The notes under the pieces: model-generated
What the model saw: only the letters and a program-made list of their open reading frames with translations
Databases searched by the model: none
What the model was told of the DNA's origin: nothing
Translations under genes and position numbers: made by a program
Part shown: in pieces, positions 1 through 10,511 of the stretch
Numbering within the stretch: the first letter of the stretch is position 1
How the letters are laid out: each line of letters starts with the position of its first letter
Source: Thelephora terrestris
Taxonomy: Eukaryota; Basidiomycota; Agaricomycetes; Thelephorales; Thelephoraceae
Assembly (NCBI GenBank): GCA_015956445.1
Contig: WIUZ02000003.1
Coordinates: forward strand, 1,860,001 to 1,924,000
Length of the DNA: 64,000 bases
Direction of reading: 5' to 3'

Positions 1-2
1 CT

Positions 3-419
3 ACATTGTTACCGCTCCCGCTAGGCCAAGTCGCTAGTTTCTCCGTCGATATGCGGGAAGCTTCCGATTTCGAGGTGGATTCAGACCACGTGAGGGGAAG
101 TCTCGCGGAGGCGTTCGAAAAATGCAAAAACCTGCGGGCAGTGGTGTTGGAAAGCTATAGCCCTGGTCTCTTTCCTGACATCTCAGGAGAAAAAATGCCG
201 CCCATTCGGGTTCTAGTCGTCAAACATCCCGAAGGAGTTGGATGGGAGGAGTTTGTCAACAATGTGACGGAGGCGGCACAGGCACGGCATTCCAGAGGCG
301 CTCCACTCGACCGAGTCGAGATCATCACGACGGAGGAGCACCCCAAGGTGGAGCAGCTGGAGATTTTGGCCCAGGAAGTTGAGTATCGAGTAATCGAGAG
401 TAACTATCCCTATCCCTAG
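3..419 (+). CDS. F-box protein, C-terminal part (cut by window edge)
   Basis: The reading frame is open to the left edge of the window and stops at 417-419. It encodes about 137 residues nearly identical to the C-terminal quarter of the complete F-box protein on the minus strand at 16957-18740; only about three or four residues differ (for example D-H-V for D-R-V). This part of the protein is the leucine-rich-like tail, with the ending SNYPYP shared by both copies. The F-box itself would lie left of the window, so I cannot tell whether this copy is complete. It sits at the outer end of the left arm of a large inverted duplication, tail-to-tail with the broken DUF6697-like copy at 1382-2945. 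Confidence 0.75.
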   Translation, partial: TLLPLPLGQVASFSVDMREASDFEVDSDHVRGSLAEAFEKCKNLRAVVLESYSPGLFPDISGEKMPPIRVLVVKHPEGVGWEEFVNNVTEAAQARHSRGAPLDRVEIITTEEHPKVEQLEILAQEVEYRVIESNYPYP

Positions 420-1381
420 GAGCACCCCATGCCCAAGCCTCTGTCTGTTTCTCGCGTGCTGGTGCCTTTTGCGTTTCGTCTAATTTGGAGGAGCGCATCG
501 ACTTGTAACATTTATGTTTCCCGTACGTTATCTCCTGTTCCATCATGTTCCTCTTGTTTGTATTCGTCCATGTGGCTGTACGTTTTCGTGTTTTGCGAAT
601 TTCTTGAAACAATTGGCCCACCGCACACATTGGCAGTACCGGCCCAGTCGAATTCCACTGTTCATTTTCCGGAATACTGTTTGCGGTTCCGTCAGGAATG
701 GGAGCTGAATGCTGCACGGATTCATCACAATGCGAACGCTTTTTCCTGCCTTTCCTGAATTGTCAGCCAATGCTCAAATATGTACATGTGCAACTGGGGA
801 GAGGGTTTTTGGCGAAGGACGGATGTAAGAGGAGGAGCTCGAGATAAAACCAAAATAACGTGGGACATTGTGAGATGAAGTGAAGAATGTCGGCGGGTTG
901 TAGGCCCGGGAGTGGAATGTGCGCATCAAGGTCCGATTTGCAGGCCTCATGCATATGCATCGGACAGTTCGCGTGGTACAACGTGAATCTGGGTGAAGTA
1001 TTCTGAAGTCCTGACTCAGTGACCAACGGGCCGGAATCGACCCCATCATGACGGTCACTGCTGCCACCGGTTCAACGTGAGGATGGGCTGTGGATACCGC
1101 GGGACTGTCAATCCCATCTCGAGAATCGTGTTAACTCGTGCCCACTTTCGTTGCGGTGGCAGAGGCGAAGTGGGGAAAGCCGAAGGCCAAGACGGACGTC
1201 AAGCTCCATCTGATGATACTACCCTGGCGCACAGGAACTTGACATGGCCTTCACCGTCGCCCCCGGAGCCATCATCGGGATGGAGCAACTTTGTGTACTT
1301 TGTCACCTCTCGACGCTGGATGGCCGTGCATGAGTACGCTGTGCGCGCCCCGGCTACAACCGAATGCCTAGTGGACGGTCT
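420..1381. other. Intergenic part of left duplication arm
   Basis: This is the shared 3' intergenic region of the F-box gene and the DUF6697-like copy. It matches 16010-16956 in reverse complement. I see no convincing gene; the short open frames on both strands are not supported by any family resemblance. Confidence 0.6.
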
Positions 1382-2945
1382 TCACAGTTTAGTCGCCGAC
1401 ACAGAGTCTCCGCGCGAAATGGTAGGTTTCTTGCCCTTGGCTTTCCGTGAGAGGTGACCTCGCGACCTACTTGTCAGAACTTCATCCTCTTCAACCTCAT
1501 CATCCGAAAGTTCAGAGCCGGACGCCGGCATATTCAGCCCCCATCGAGCCTTCAATTCCACTTGCGAGGTACTCTTGTGGCGCTCTTGCCATTTGGTCGA
1601 TAGATCGCTTTCAAATTCGTAGTCGTACGAAACGCATTTCATTCCCCAAACGACTATTCCCTGAATATCAGACCCAACCATGCGTCAACAATTCAAATAG
1701 AGCAAAGAATCGAGAGAGTTGTCGTGCCTCTTCTCCACGATTGAAAGCTCTGCGTATCTCGGCCTCCATCTTTTCTGCCAAGGCTCTTCTCGCACCTGGA
1801 GCCTTGATTGATTCGCATTTGGCTATCACTTGTGCTTCCGTTGGCTCCTCCTTCTGGGATTTGCGGAGTACGATTCGAGCGAGAGTGCGGTTTGCGAGCA
1901 GTGTGTCACCGAAGAACTTCAACCAAATTTCTCTCGTCTGCAATGGAACCGTTAATAATGATGGCTCGTGAATCGGGTAGGGTGTGTGCAGCACCTTTTC
2001 GGGCAGCTCCCTCCACTCTCGCCCGGAAATGCCCTCAAGCTTGGTGAAAGTATACTGACCCAGATATACGCATCTACTGTCCGCATGACGAGCGAATGCC
2101 CGATACACGATCGGGTTCCCCTCCACATCCTGGTGGTCGTTCAACTCATCCAGCCTGAAGAATAACCCAGGCCAGCCAGGTTCCGGCGGCATGAATGGGT
2201 TGTGTTGAAAGTTTCCGTGAAGGAAGTTCCGGTAAGTGTGTTCTGCTTGTCGTTTGCTGCTTATCCTTGGGAAGGACTCGGAGACGGATTCTCCGCCGTA
2301 ATAGAGGCGATATCCGTTCTTGTGATGATGAACTGGTCGTGGGTGATCCGACTTCGGTCTACGTCGAGAGGCCGGCCGAGCTGGTCTAAACGTCTATAGA
2401 GGGGCCTTTGATCCTCCCCGTAGGTTTCCACCTTGGCATCTTCGTGTGGTTTCCACTTGTACTTCACGGGTGAAGGCTACAGATCAGAAAGGACGAGTTA
2501 GAACAGCACTGAAAAGTTTTAGAAACACCAGTACTGGTTCATTGGGTAAACCCACGGCTTCGATAGTGAAATGAATGGGAGAAGCCACGAGCGGGTCGGC
2601 CCGATCCTTGGACCCAGACGCGCGATCTGAGCTTCCTGATTTCAGACGTTTTCCGATGCTTCTGTCCGTCCGGCGGTCGCCCTGACTTCAGCGTCTCAAC
2701 GAGGCCCAACGGATGATGCACAGCATACCCACCTTTCATCTTCCTCTTAGCAGGCGTGACGGGGGACAGAACCATCCCGTCATCAGAGTCGACAATTGCT
2801 GGCACCGGGTTCTCGAGGGATCCTGCGGGCGGAAATGCTGCCATCTCTCCGGCTCCTCCTTTATCGCTGCTTGCGTTCGTACTGCTGAGGTGGGTGGTAT
2901 GTCAATTGGAGGCTTGAGTATGGGTTTGGGAACTTCCTGTATATA
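1382..2945 (-). pseudogene. DUF6697-like gene copy, 5'-truncated and frameshifted
   Basis: This is the left-arm copy of the gene at 13839-16009. The block 1668-2192 encodes the same central domain starting MPPEPGWPG and running to the GEE motif, and 1382-1681 encodes the C-terminal VWGMKCVSYD module. Exon 1 is missing because the duplicated segment ends at about 2945. A one-base loss in a T run near 2300 (CTATTACGG here, CTATTTACGG in the right copy) shifts the frame just after the ITRTDIASI motif. The C-terminus is also changed: SATKL here, SATIEELY in the right copy. I read it as a dead duplicate of a host gene. Its closest intact relatives are the right-arm gene and the diverged paralogue immediately upstream at 3036-5215. 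Confidence 0.75.
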
Positions 2946-3035
2946 CGAAAACAATACATGACATAACAGATGTATCAAAACATTAAACCAACGCAACATC
3001 TGATACCGTGTGTGATCAAAAGAAAGCAAACGGCC

Positions 3036-5215
3036 TCAGCCGGATGCTGGTATGTAATCCTCATCCTGACTGTCACCATGATTGTTTGCGTCAGACCAGT
3101 CGAACCGTACGAGCCTCGCCTTGCCCTTAGCCACCCGTTGACGCTTGGATGAGGGCTGAGGGACCTCTGACTCTGCACTTACTCTCCTCCCTTCTTCTTC
3201 ATCCTCACTCACTGCACCACTACCCTTGGTGACCGGTTTGCGCTTCTTCGATGAGGCAGACGGTGAAGGTTTGATTGTTTTCAGGGAACGAGCAAGGTGT
3301 TTCTCGAACCTCCAATCATACCCCACGCACTTCATCCCCCAAACCGCGATGATCTGATGAGTGGAGTTGGCATTGAGTTCTGATTGAGGAGCAACAAGAA
3401 GGATGTACCTCTTCCCCCTTGCAGAAGGCTGTTTCAATGTCGTCCTTGAGGTCTTTGGCCAGCTTTGTGTAGTTGTCAGCAGTAAGGTGTTTGGAATACC
3501 TCATGAAATCCTCTGTTGACGGTTCTCTCCCCAGATCCTTCCTCAATGCAACACGAACAACAGCTTCCTTCCATGATTGTCCGCCTCCCAGGACTTGGGT
3601 CCACCTGTTCTTAACCTTCTGAAAGGTATCAGCTCCCTGAAACAAATGAGGGTGAGTTAACAACAAGACCTTGGCTGGCTGCCGCTTCCACTCATCCCCA
3701 GTGAGATCACCCAACCGAATGATTTCATACTGGCCAAGGTACTCGACAAAGTGTGGTTCCTTTTTAGTGACCACCCGAAATTCCGCCCCCTCTTCAGGTT
3801 TCCAGTCTTCAACTTGGTCATCTAGCTGAAGCACAAGCCCCGGCCAACCCGGCTGTGGTGGGAGGAAGGGGTGGAAGTCCATGTTTGGAATCATCCAACC
3901 GACAAAATTGTGTTTCGGATAGTAAAGTTTGGGGGTAAGACCAGATCCGACCCCATAAATCGACCGAAGATCGGATTGCGTTGCCGGGTAGGTATTGTGA
4001 GTTATTTTTGCTGTGTCTATGTGGAATGGGGGACCTATACAGTCGAGACTGTTGAACCTGCGATCTTCGTCCATTTGGAAATCATTGGAACGGATAGGTC
4101 TACGGGGTTCCCAGTATTTGTTGGCAGAAGTCTACGGCGGGATTGGAAATTCATAAGCGGAGTGCGAGGGAACAAAAAGTCATACATAGTTTCTCCTAGG
4201 GGACAGCGATACCGGGGTCTGGGTGGTCGAGGATCCCCCCTGCAGGCCGCTGTACTGGTAATACTCCGATGAGTCCACAGAGTCTGCCTGGGAATAACAT
4301 TGAGTACCTGCAAGGAAGAAAAGGCGTTCTGAGACGAGTGAGCGTCCGGATGGTTGCGCTTTCGGTTAAGAGGCAGCCTTTCTGATTCTATTCCCCAGGT
4401 CGGTCATTATCCACGCACCGAACGATGGGAAGCTTACGCACCGCTGATGATCAGTTCCCGTGGAAGGTTGAAGGTGAAAGCTTTTCGGGGAGCCGGGATT
4501 CTGGTCGTCTCGACCGACAGCTTCGTGCCCTTTGGAATTGGAGCAAGTCGGGACGAAGTGGGACCGCTCGGCGTCACGATCACGGCCCGCGAAGTAGGAG
4601 CATCACCTTTCTAGCAAGAATGATAGCACCGACTGTAATTGAAATATGTGATGGGTGTAAACATACCTTTGATCTTGGCTTGGGAGGAGGTAGATCGACT
4701 GCTGGTGTCGGCGGGCGTGGCACACCACGCTTCAGTTGCACCGGATCAACGAACGTGGGTGTAATGTCTTCCCTCTTGATTCCACCCAGTTCGTTTTCAT
4801 AGTCCTCTGACTGGTATTCCAACGGGGAAGGCGACCTCTCCGATGGCCGAGTCCCGTGCACAGACGAGTCACCTGCCCCATTCGCTTGGGACGTCTCATT
4901 CTCGGATGCAGCTCGGAGTTTCATCCACAGCCTCCGACAATTATTTGACTGTTCCTCGTATATGGAATAGGCCCCATCTAGCTTGTTCCAGCCAGAAGGG
5001 TCTCGGCGGATCTTCTCGACCGTGTGTTGGAAGTGATACATGGAGATGTCCGAGTTGACGGAGGAGAGGGTGAGGAACAACGTGAGCAAGGACTCGCTGA
5101 TCCTCTCTACAAGTTCCATTTGGCCTGGCTTCTCTTGGCGACGGCCGGGGTGCATGGCGATTGAGACTGGTGGGGAAGGAACGGCGGGCGAAGGCATGTG
5201 GCGCTGGCTGATCAC
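3036..5215 (-). CDS. DUF6697-like protein (diverged paralogue)
   Basis: This is a multi-exon gene read from 5215 to a stop at 3036. Exon 1 (5215-4667) is a polar N-terminal region ending PPPKPRSK at a GTATGT donor. Middle coding blocks lie around 4320-4030. The main block, about 4070-3440, has the shared domain: AKITHNTYPAT, SIYG, then PPQPGWPGLVLQLDD and YLGQYEIIRLGDLTGDEW. A GT-AG intron after GEE leads to the C-terminal module with VWGMKCVGYDWRFE, then a basic, acidic, serine-rich tail ending YIPASG. The pattern PG-x-PG followed by YLG-x-Y resembles the basidiomycete DUF6697 family, whose function is unknown; that assignment is from memory. Its start lies about 140 bp from the divergent deacylase gene, so they probably share a promoter region. 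Confidence 0.7.
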
Positions 5216-5354
5216 CAGTGCCTCCGAGATCGATCATCATCCGCATCGACACCGCCTTTCCGACTCCTTCTGGACTCCTTCCCCTCGGAAGAGGCACTGG
5301 TCACTGATCACTGCATTTCGAGATCCCCCACAGCCCTTGACTCTATTGTTAATC

Positions 5355-6271
5355 ATGCGCGCCGTCCTACAACGAGTGGCATCGGCTTCAGTTACCGGTG
5401 CGGCCAGCCTAGTATCGCCATAAACGATCATCAACAAGTATCCTACACACAGTGGACGGGGCAGTTGTTTCCGAGATCTCCAAGGGCTTAATGGTCTTGG
5501 TGGGGATAGGGACAGGTCAGCACCCCACGCTTTCCACGCTTTCGCCCTCTGACACGCATCGACAGCGTAGATGATACCGTAGCAGACATTGAAGTCTTGA
5601 CGAACAAGATGTACGGCGTCCTCTAACACCCGCCGTACTATTCTCACCCATGCCACCGCTGCAGTCTCCAAATACGCGTATTCGACGATCCCGCGACCGG
5701 ATCCATGTGGAAGCAAAGCGTGAAGGACATAAACGGAGACCTGCTCTGCGTCTCCCAATTCACCCTCTTCGCAAACACGCACAAAGGCAACAAGCCAGAC
5801 TTTCACCGTGCCATGGTAAGCTGCAACCCCACCCTTTTTTCACGCCTTTTGTGGATCTCACGTCGTTTTTCCCTCGAAGGGTTCAGAAAAGTCGAAGGAG
5901 ATGTACGCTCTTTTCCTAGAACGGATGGGAAAACTCTACAAGCCAGAGAAGATCAAGGGTCGGTCCGTTCACGCACTCAAAAAACGCTTCCATTCATTCC
6001 AACAATTCACAGACGGGAAATTCGGCGCCATGATGAACGTCAGCCTCACAAACGAGGTAAGCGGTAGGGGACAGACCCCTCGAACATATTGACTTACGAT
6101 GGTGGATCTCTTTGACTTCAGGGTCCAGTGACGCTTACTCTCGACTCACGAAAGTTCGAATACGTCGAACAATCTCAACCTGCAAGCCGGAAAGGGAGTG
6201 GGAAACCGTCCCGCTCATCAATCCCGACCCCAGCCCCTACCACGACGTCCGTGGGGCCGCCCGAGGTGTAG
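5355..6271 (+). CDS. DTD1: D-aminoacyl-tRNA deacylase (DTD)
   Basis: The enzyme removes D-amino acids (and glycine from tRNA-Ala) wrongly attached to tRNA, working in the cytosol as a homodimer. The N-terminus MRAVLQRVASASVT at 5355 is the canonical family start. Seven short exons follow, split by small GT-AG introns (for example after the block MVLVGIGT, after LTNK and after HRAM). The two signature motifs are present: SQFTL at about 5755-5770, and NEGPVTL around 6057-6135, the Gly-cisPro motif that enforces chiral proofreading. FGAMMNVSL precedes the second motif as usual. After the family core there is a 40-residue serine/proline/threonine tail ending PPEV, longer than in most homologues. 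The gene is divergent from the DUF6697-like gene upstream. Confidence 0.93.
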
Positions 6272-6835
6272 TCCCCCAGTGATTGGAGCAACATCGTATT
6301 TTGTCTGTCGTGGGACGCCCGCGTTTGCCAAGGGGAGAAATCAGGGTCATCCAACATTCCCCGTGCCATAATGTAGAATGTTTCTTACCGTCCATCCGAT
6401 CATGGGTGCATATATATACATTTCGTAGCTAGTCGGGGGGAGACACAGTCCCATGGACGTACGAACAGAGAAGAATAGCCGCAATAATAAACGGGGTAGG
6501 GGGAAAAATCAAGGGGATGGGAGGCTAAATAGGAAAAAAATGAAGCGGCATGCGCTGGCAACAATCGGCGGGCTCACGACCATTATAATCGTACAGAAGC
6601 AAGAAGCACAGGTGAACAGGATAACAACAGATTTCATGGACATGACGGAATCCGCGTAAGGCCCTCTTCAACCGTCTCATAGTTTAGCGTACCGAAAACC
6701 CCAACATCCACGGGGGCTGAGATCTTGTCTTGTGACACTCTAAAGGCTGAAACCCCATACCACAAGACCAGATCGAGTGGGAGCCACGGATTCCACCGCG
6801 CATCCTCCCGCTTGGACAGCAAGTTCAACTTGAAT
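6272..6835. other. Intergenic region between convergent genes
   Basis: This lies between the stop codons of the deacylase gene (plus) and the transcription factor gene (minus), so it should hold both 3' ends. There is a purine-rich A/G tract at about 6460-6560. I see no gene; a short open frame at 6453-6659 is just this tract. Confidence 0.5.
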
Positions 6836-9800
6836 TCAGCATCGGATGTCTTGTTGCCTCGGGTCGAGGGCCATCTGATGGGCGTGCGATTGCATCATGT
6901 GGTCAGTGGAAGCTGGGATGCCGGAATGGTGCGGGCTGTTTAGCCCAGATTGGTCAGGAGTCCCGAATCCTGGAGTGATCAACCCGCTGATACCAGAGCC
7001 ATACGCGAAACCACCACAGAGACCCGCCGGAGAGCCCGAGGTTCCTGAGAGTATCAAACACCCGTAAGAACAACATAGCGGTTAACAACCCTGTGGTGAA
7101 ACCGGACACACCTGGAACAAGAACATTATCCCAAAAGTTTTGGGCGAAGATGTTCTCAACAGACACCGGAGGCCAAGCTTGATCTTGATCTGCCATCGTG
7201 GGTGGGAAAGTTGTGATGTCCACCGCAGGACCCATCTCTCCATCGTTCTGGAAGGGGTAGAAGTCGTAGGCGTAAAAGCCGTTTGTGAGTGGAGGTGGGA
7301 CGGTGGGAACCAATTCCCCAGCGGAGAGATTAGGGGAGATAACCTCCATCTGAGCGCCGGCATGCTGTTGCGGTGGTGGTTGCAGATGAGGTGATTGAAT
7401 TGACGCCGCAGGGGAGGTATGGATCGAAGGAGAGGTATGAGTCGAAGGAGAGGTGGGAGCTTCACTTGGCTCTTCATAGTCAAAGCCTTCCCTCTCTCCG
7501 TTCACAGTAACTCCAGTCTTACTGGCGATGACGGCTTTCAAAAAGGTTGAGTATAGTCTTGGAGTGTGGAGTGGTCCAACAGCGACATTTTCCAGAGTGT
7601 TTGCCAACTCTTTCACTAGCTTTATCGTCTTCTCTTCCTCCATATATGATTTGAGTTCTGGTCGTCGTAGAAGCTGTGATAAAATCGGTCGAAATCAAAC
7701 GAGAGGTAACGCGTGGAAAGATCGTCAGGTACCTTGAGGAGGGTCAGAACCGCGTAGGACCCTTGAACGAAGACCGAGTCTGGGGAATATTTCAAGTACC
7801 CCTTCGCTCCCCAGTAATCCTTCATCACGCTGATACACGCGACGGCGCTTTTATGTACCCTTCCAAAGAAATTCCCGATATTAACGGGGTTCCTCGCGAT
7901 GGCGTCTTGGAGTCCGAAGGAGTTGATGACTAGCATTCCGTAATGCAAGAAAAATTTCCCGTTATACGCCACATACTCGTCCGCGTGGGCAACGACGACC
8001 GGAAGCCATTCTTCATACCACCCGAATAATTGAGACTCGACGTTTTGAATGACCGTCGGGTAGTCACAGTCCATCTGGAGCCCAGATGGCGAAGTTGTGG
8101 CCGAATAAAGAAGATCCATACAACGAGACATGATTCTTTGATACTCCTGTGGAATCAAGGGTGGGTCAAGAATACCCAGCGTCAGCGCCTGATAGTGCGG
8201 GGACTCGGAAAGCAGAAGGGAGGTACAAACGAACTTACCACGTAGGCCGTGATCGCGGCGTCATCAGGAATGGCCATCTTGGTCTTACACCACTTCTTAG
8301 CGTTCCGGATGATATAACTGTATAATGGAAAAGAAACAAAGTCACCCGGTTGTTTGTCAGTACCGGTCCGCATGCATATGCACCGCTCAATTCACCAGGG
8401 TTAACCGGGAATTGATGGTGGTTAAAATAGAAAAATGCAACGAGGCAAACGCACTCTTCTCGAATTGCATAAGGCTTTCCCATCTGAGCACTGATGCTGC
8501 GATCCAGGGCGTAGCATACAAGCCAAGTCCGCTCGCGGTTATGAACCTCGAAGTTTCTTGCCCGGTCTTCCTCTGAGTTACCATCGGAGAAATTGGACTT
8601 GCGGTGGATATTCAGGTCGGTTGCCATCCTGTCGGAGTCATCAATATGAATAATAGGAAGCCTGCACTGGATGGAAAAAAGTACCTGATGGCCATACCGA
8701 GAAGCATCCATGTACGATCCTGTTCATAACGCTCCACAGCACCGCTTCCGTATAGACTGAGTAAGAGGTATGCCTGTACAATTTCGAGCGACTTGTAGCC
8801 GTGTTCGGGAACGCTGAATGCGAGTTTCTTGGAAATATCAGTGAGCTTTGAGTGCAGTTGAGGTTTTTCCTGGTAAAACTTCGCGGCGATGGCGCAGACT
8901 AGAGATAATGAGTAAGAGGTGTCGAATAAATTCAAGAGATCGGAACTTACTGGTCGTTAACAAGAATGGGGAGCGCGAGCAAACAAGTGAAGGGGTGTGG
9001 AATTTGCGGTCGAGGAGTTTAGAGTGACCCTGTGGGAACCAGATCAGTGAATGGGTCACGGATAGCGCTCATTGCAGAGGGACAAGGGCTAACATTCATG
9101 TGATCGAAGTAGCTTCAGGAACAGCCATTGTTAACACAGCCGAACACGAGAAATAATAGGAAACGAACATGTTGAACAGCGCCAAAACGTCCTCAGTGTT
9201 TGTGAAGGTAAGCATCTCAGGCTGTACACGATTTTCAATGTACAGCCTCCGAAGTGGTAGGATGTTGATTGGACCTTTATGACTCCTGCTGAGTATGACG
9301 CCTCCGGGTACAGGATTGAGAACTTACCAGGTTTAAAATAGACCTCACTTGCAACGCCAACTTTGGGTGTCCCGGTATCGTCAAATGGCCTTGGATACAA
9401 ATGTCCATGGTGTTCAGCGGTGGCCTTACGTGTCGCCAAGCTAGTTTCCGCCAGTAATCCAAGGGGGTTTAGAGTGTCACCTGGAAGGGAGTGAAGTTTG
9501 GGGGAATTCTGTGCAGCCGGTTCTTGCGGGGTCTGAGCGGGAGATTCGGTATCAGAATCTATCAGCTCTCGTGTTACGACTATTTGTTGGGGAGTTATCG
9601 CGGCACCCCTACCATCACCAAAGCCAACGGGTGATGGAGAGCGCGAAAGCATAGCAGACGACGTATTAGGGTTTCCGAGAGAGCGAAGGACGGTGTCGAG
9701 GGTTTTTTCAATCTTACGCATAGACCGTGCCAAGACCTCATGTTTTCTGGGACTGTGATAACTATCAATCGCGGGGAATTTTTCGAAGGGGTTGACTTAC

Positions 9801-10321
9801 TTGTTTGATCGTTTTCCGCGATTAGATTCCTCAAAAACGCAGTCGTGGTTTCCTGATTGGCAACGTTTGCAAGGAGGACCTTGTTCAGCCCCGACGCACT
9901 TCATCTTGAGGCGACGACAGTTCGTACATGCTCTGGAAGATGCGTGAGAAGAGGACCGTTAGGGATGGGCTCAGGAGCTAGAGTGGGGGACACGGGGGAC
10001 ACACCTAGAACCTCGCGTCGACTTTGCCTTTGGTTCCTTTTCGGTCGCCTGGTCTCTGCCCTCGTCCTTTCGAGGACGTTTGTTGCCGGAGCCGGAGCCC
10101 TCATTGTTTCCGACGACCGAGGAAGATCGCTTGAGGTTGAAGGAGGTGTCGGAGGGAGTGCCGACCGATTCTGACCCGGAGGGGGACGATAAACCTGGTA
10201 CGAACTGGGCAGTTGGCGGATAAGGGTAGAAACCCTGGTTCTGCTGGTTCGCGAGGGAAGGATCAATCTGCTGAGGAGGCTGCATGGCTCGAGAGGGACC
10301 GCCAGGACGTGAGGGATACAT
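6836..10321 (-). CDS. Zn(II)2Cys6 fungal transcription factor
   Basis: This is a DNA-binding regulator expected in the nucleus. The start chosen is ATG at 10321 (MYPSRPGGPS), followed by a proline/glutamine and serine-rich segment and a basic stretch (NKRPRKDEGR). An intron separates this from the zinc cluster at about 9930-9800, read as C-x2-C-x6-C-x8-C-x2-C-x6-C with the core CRRLKMKC. A linker with MRKIEKTLDTVLRSLG (likely short coiled coil) follows. Then comes the fungal-specific regulatory domain (Fungal_trans type): ILPLRRLYIENRVQP near 9260, YGSGAVERYEQDRTWMLLGMAIR near 8700 and NRERTWLVCYALDRS near 8530. At least eight small introns interrupt it. The C-terminus (7480-6840) is proline/serine/glutamine-rich and could be an activation region. 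The regulated pathway cannot be told from sequence. Convergent with the deacylase gene, divergent from CDC4. Confidence 0.88.
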
Positions 10322-10511
10322 GGAGGTGAACGCCCAGAGTTTATACCAAAGAATATTTGCAAACCCGTTTAAGAAAAATAAATAAATAAATAAAAAATTC
10401 ACAGCCCACAGGACGGCTGTTACCGTGACAGATTGTCACGTGTCACTCTCTCGTTCCCGCCCCTCATCCAATTCGAGGCAAGTCCAAGGTTCCTCTTCGT
10501 CGTCTGCTACA
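10322..10511. promoter_or_regulatory. Divergent promoter between transcription factor and CDC4
   Basis: This 190-bp gap separates the two start codons and must hold both promoters. It contains an AATA-repeat tract (about 10376-10396) and a small inverted repeat at about 10427-10442 (GTGACA...TGTCAC). No other motif is recognised. Confidence 0.5.

Larger units (their letters stand above)
1..2945. repeat. Left arm of a large inverted segmental duplication
   Basis: The sequence from the window edge to about 2945 is repeated in reverse complement at about 14437-17382. Identity by eye is in the mid to high nineties, including the non-coding stretch 420-1380. The inner end falls at the position matching the start of exon 2 of the right-arm gene at 13839-16009, so exon 1 is absent here. 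The outer end is beyond the window. Confidence 0.85.

Noticed and set aside
6453-6659. Small basic protein frame after the deacylase gene
   Set aside because: Purine-rich tract in a convergent intergenic region; probably untranslated 3' sequence.
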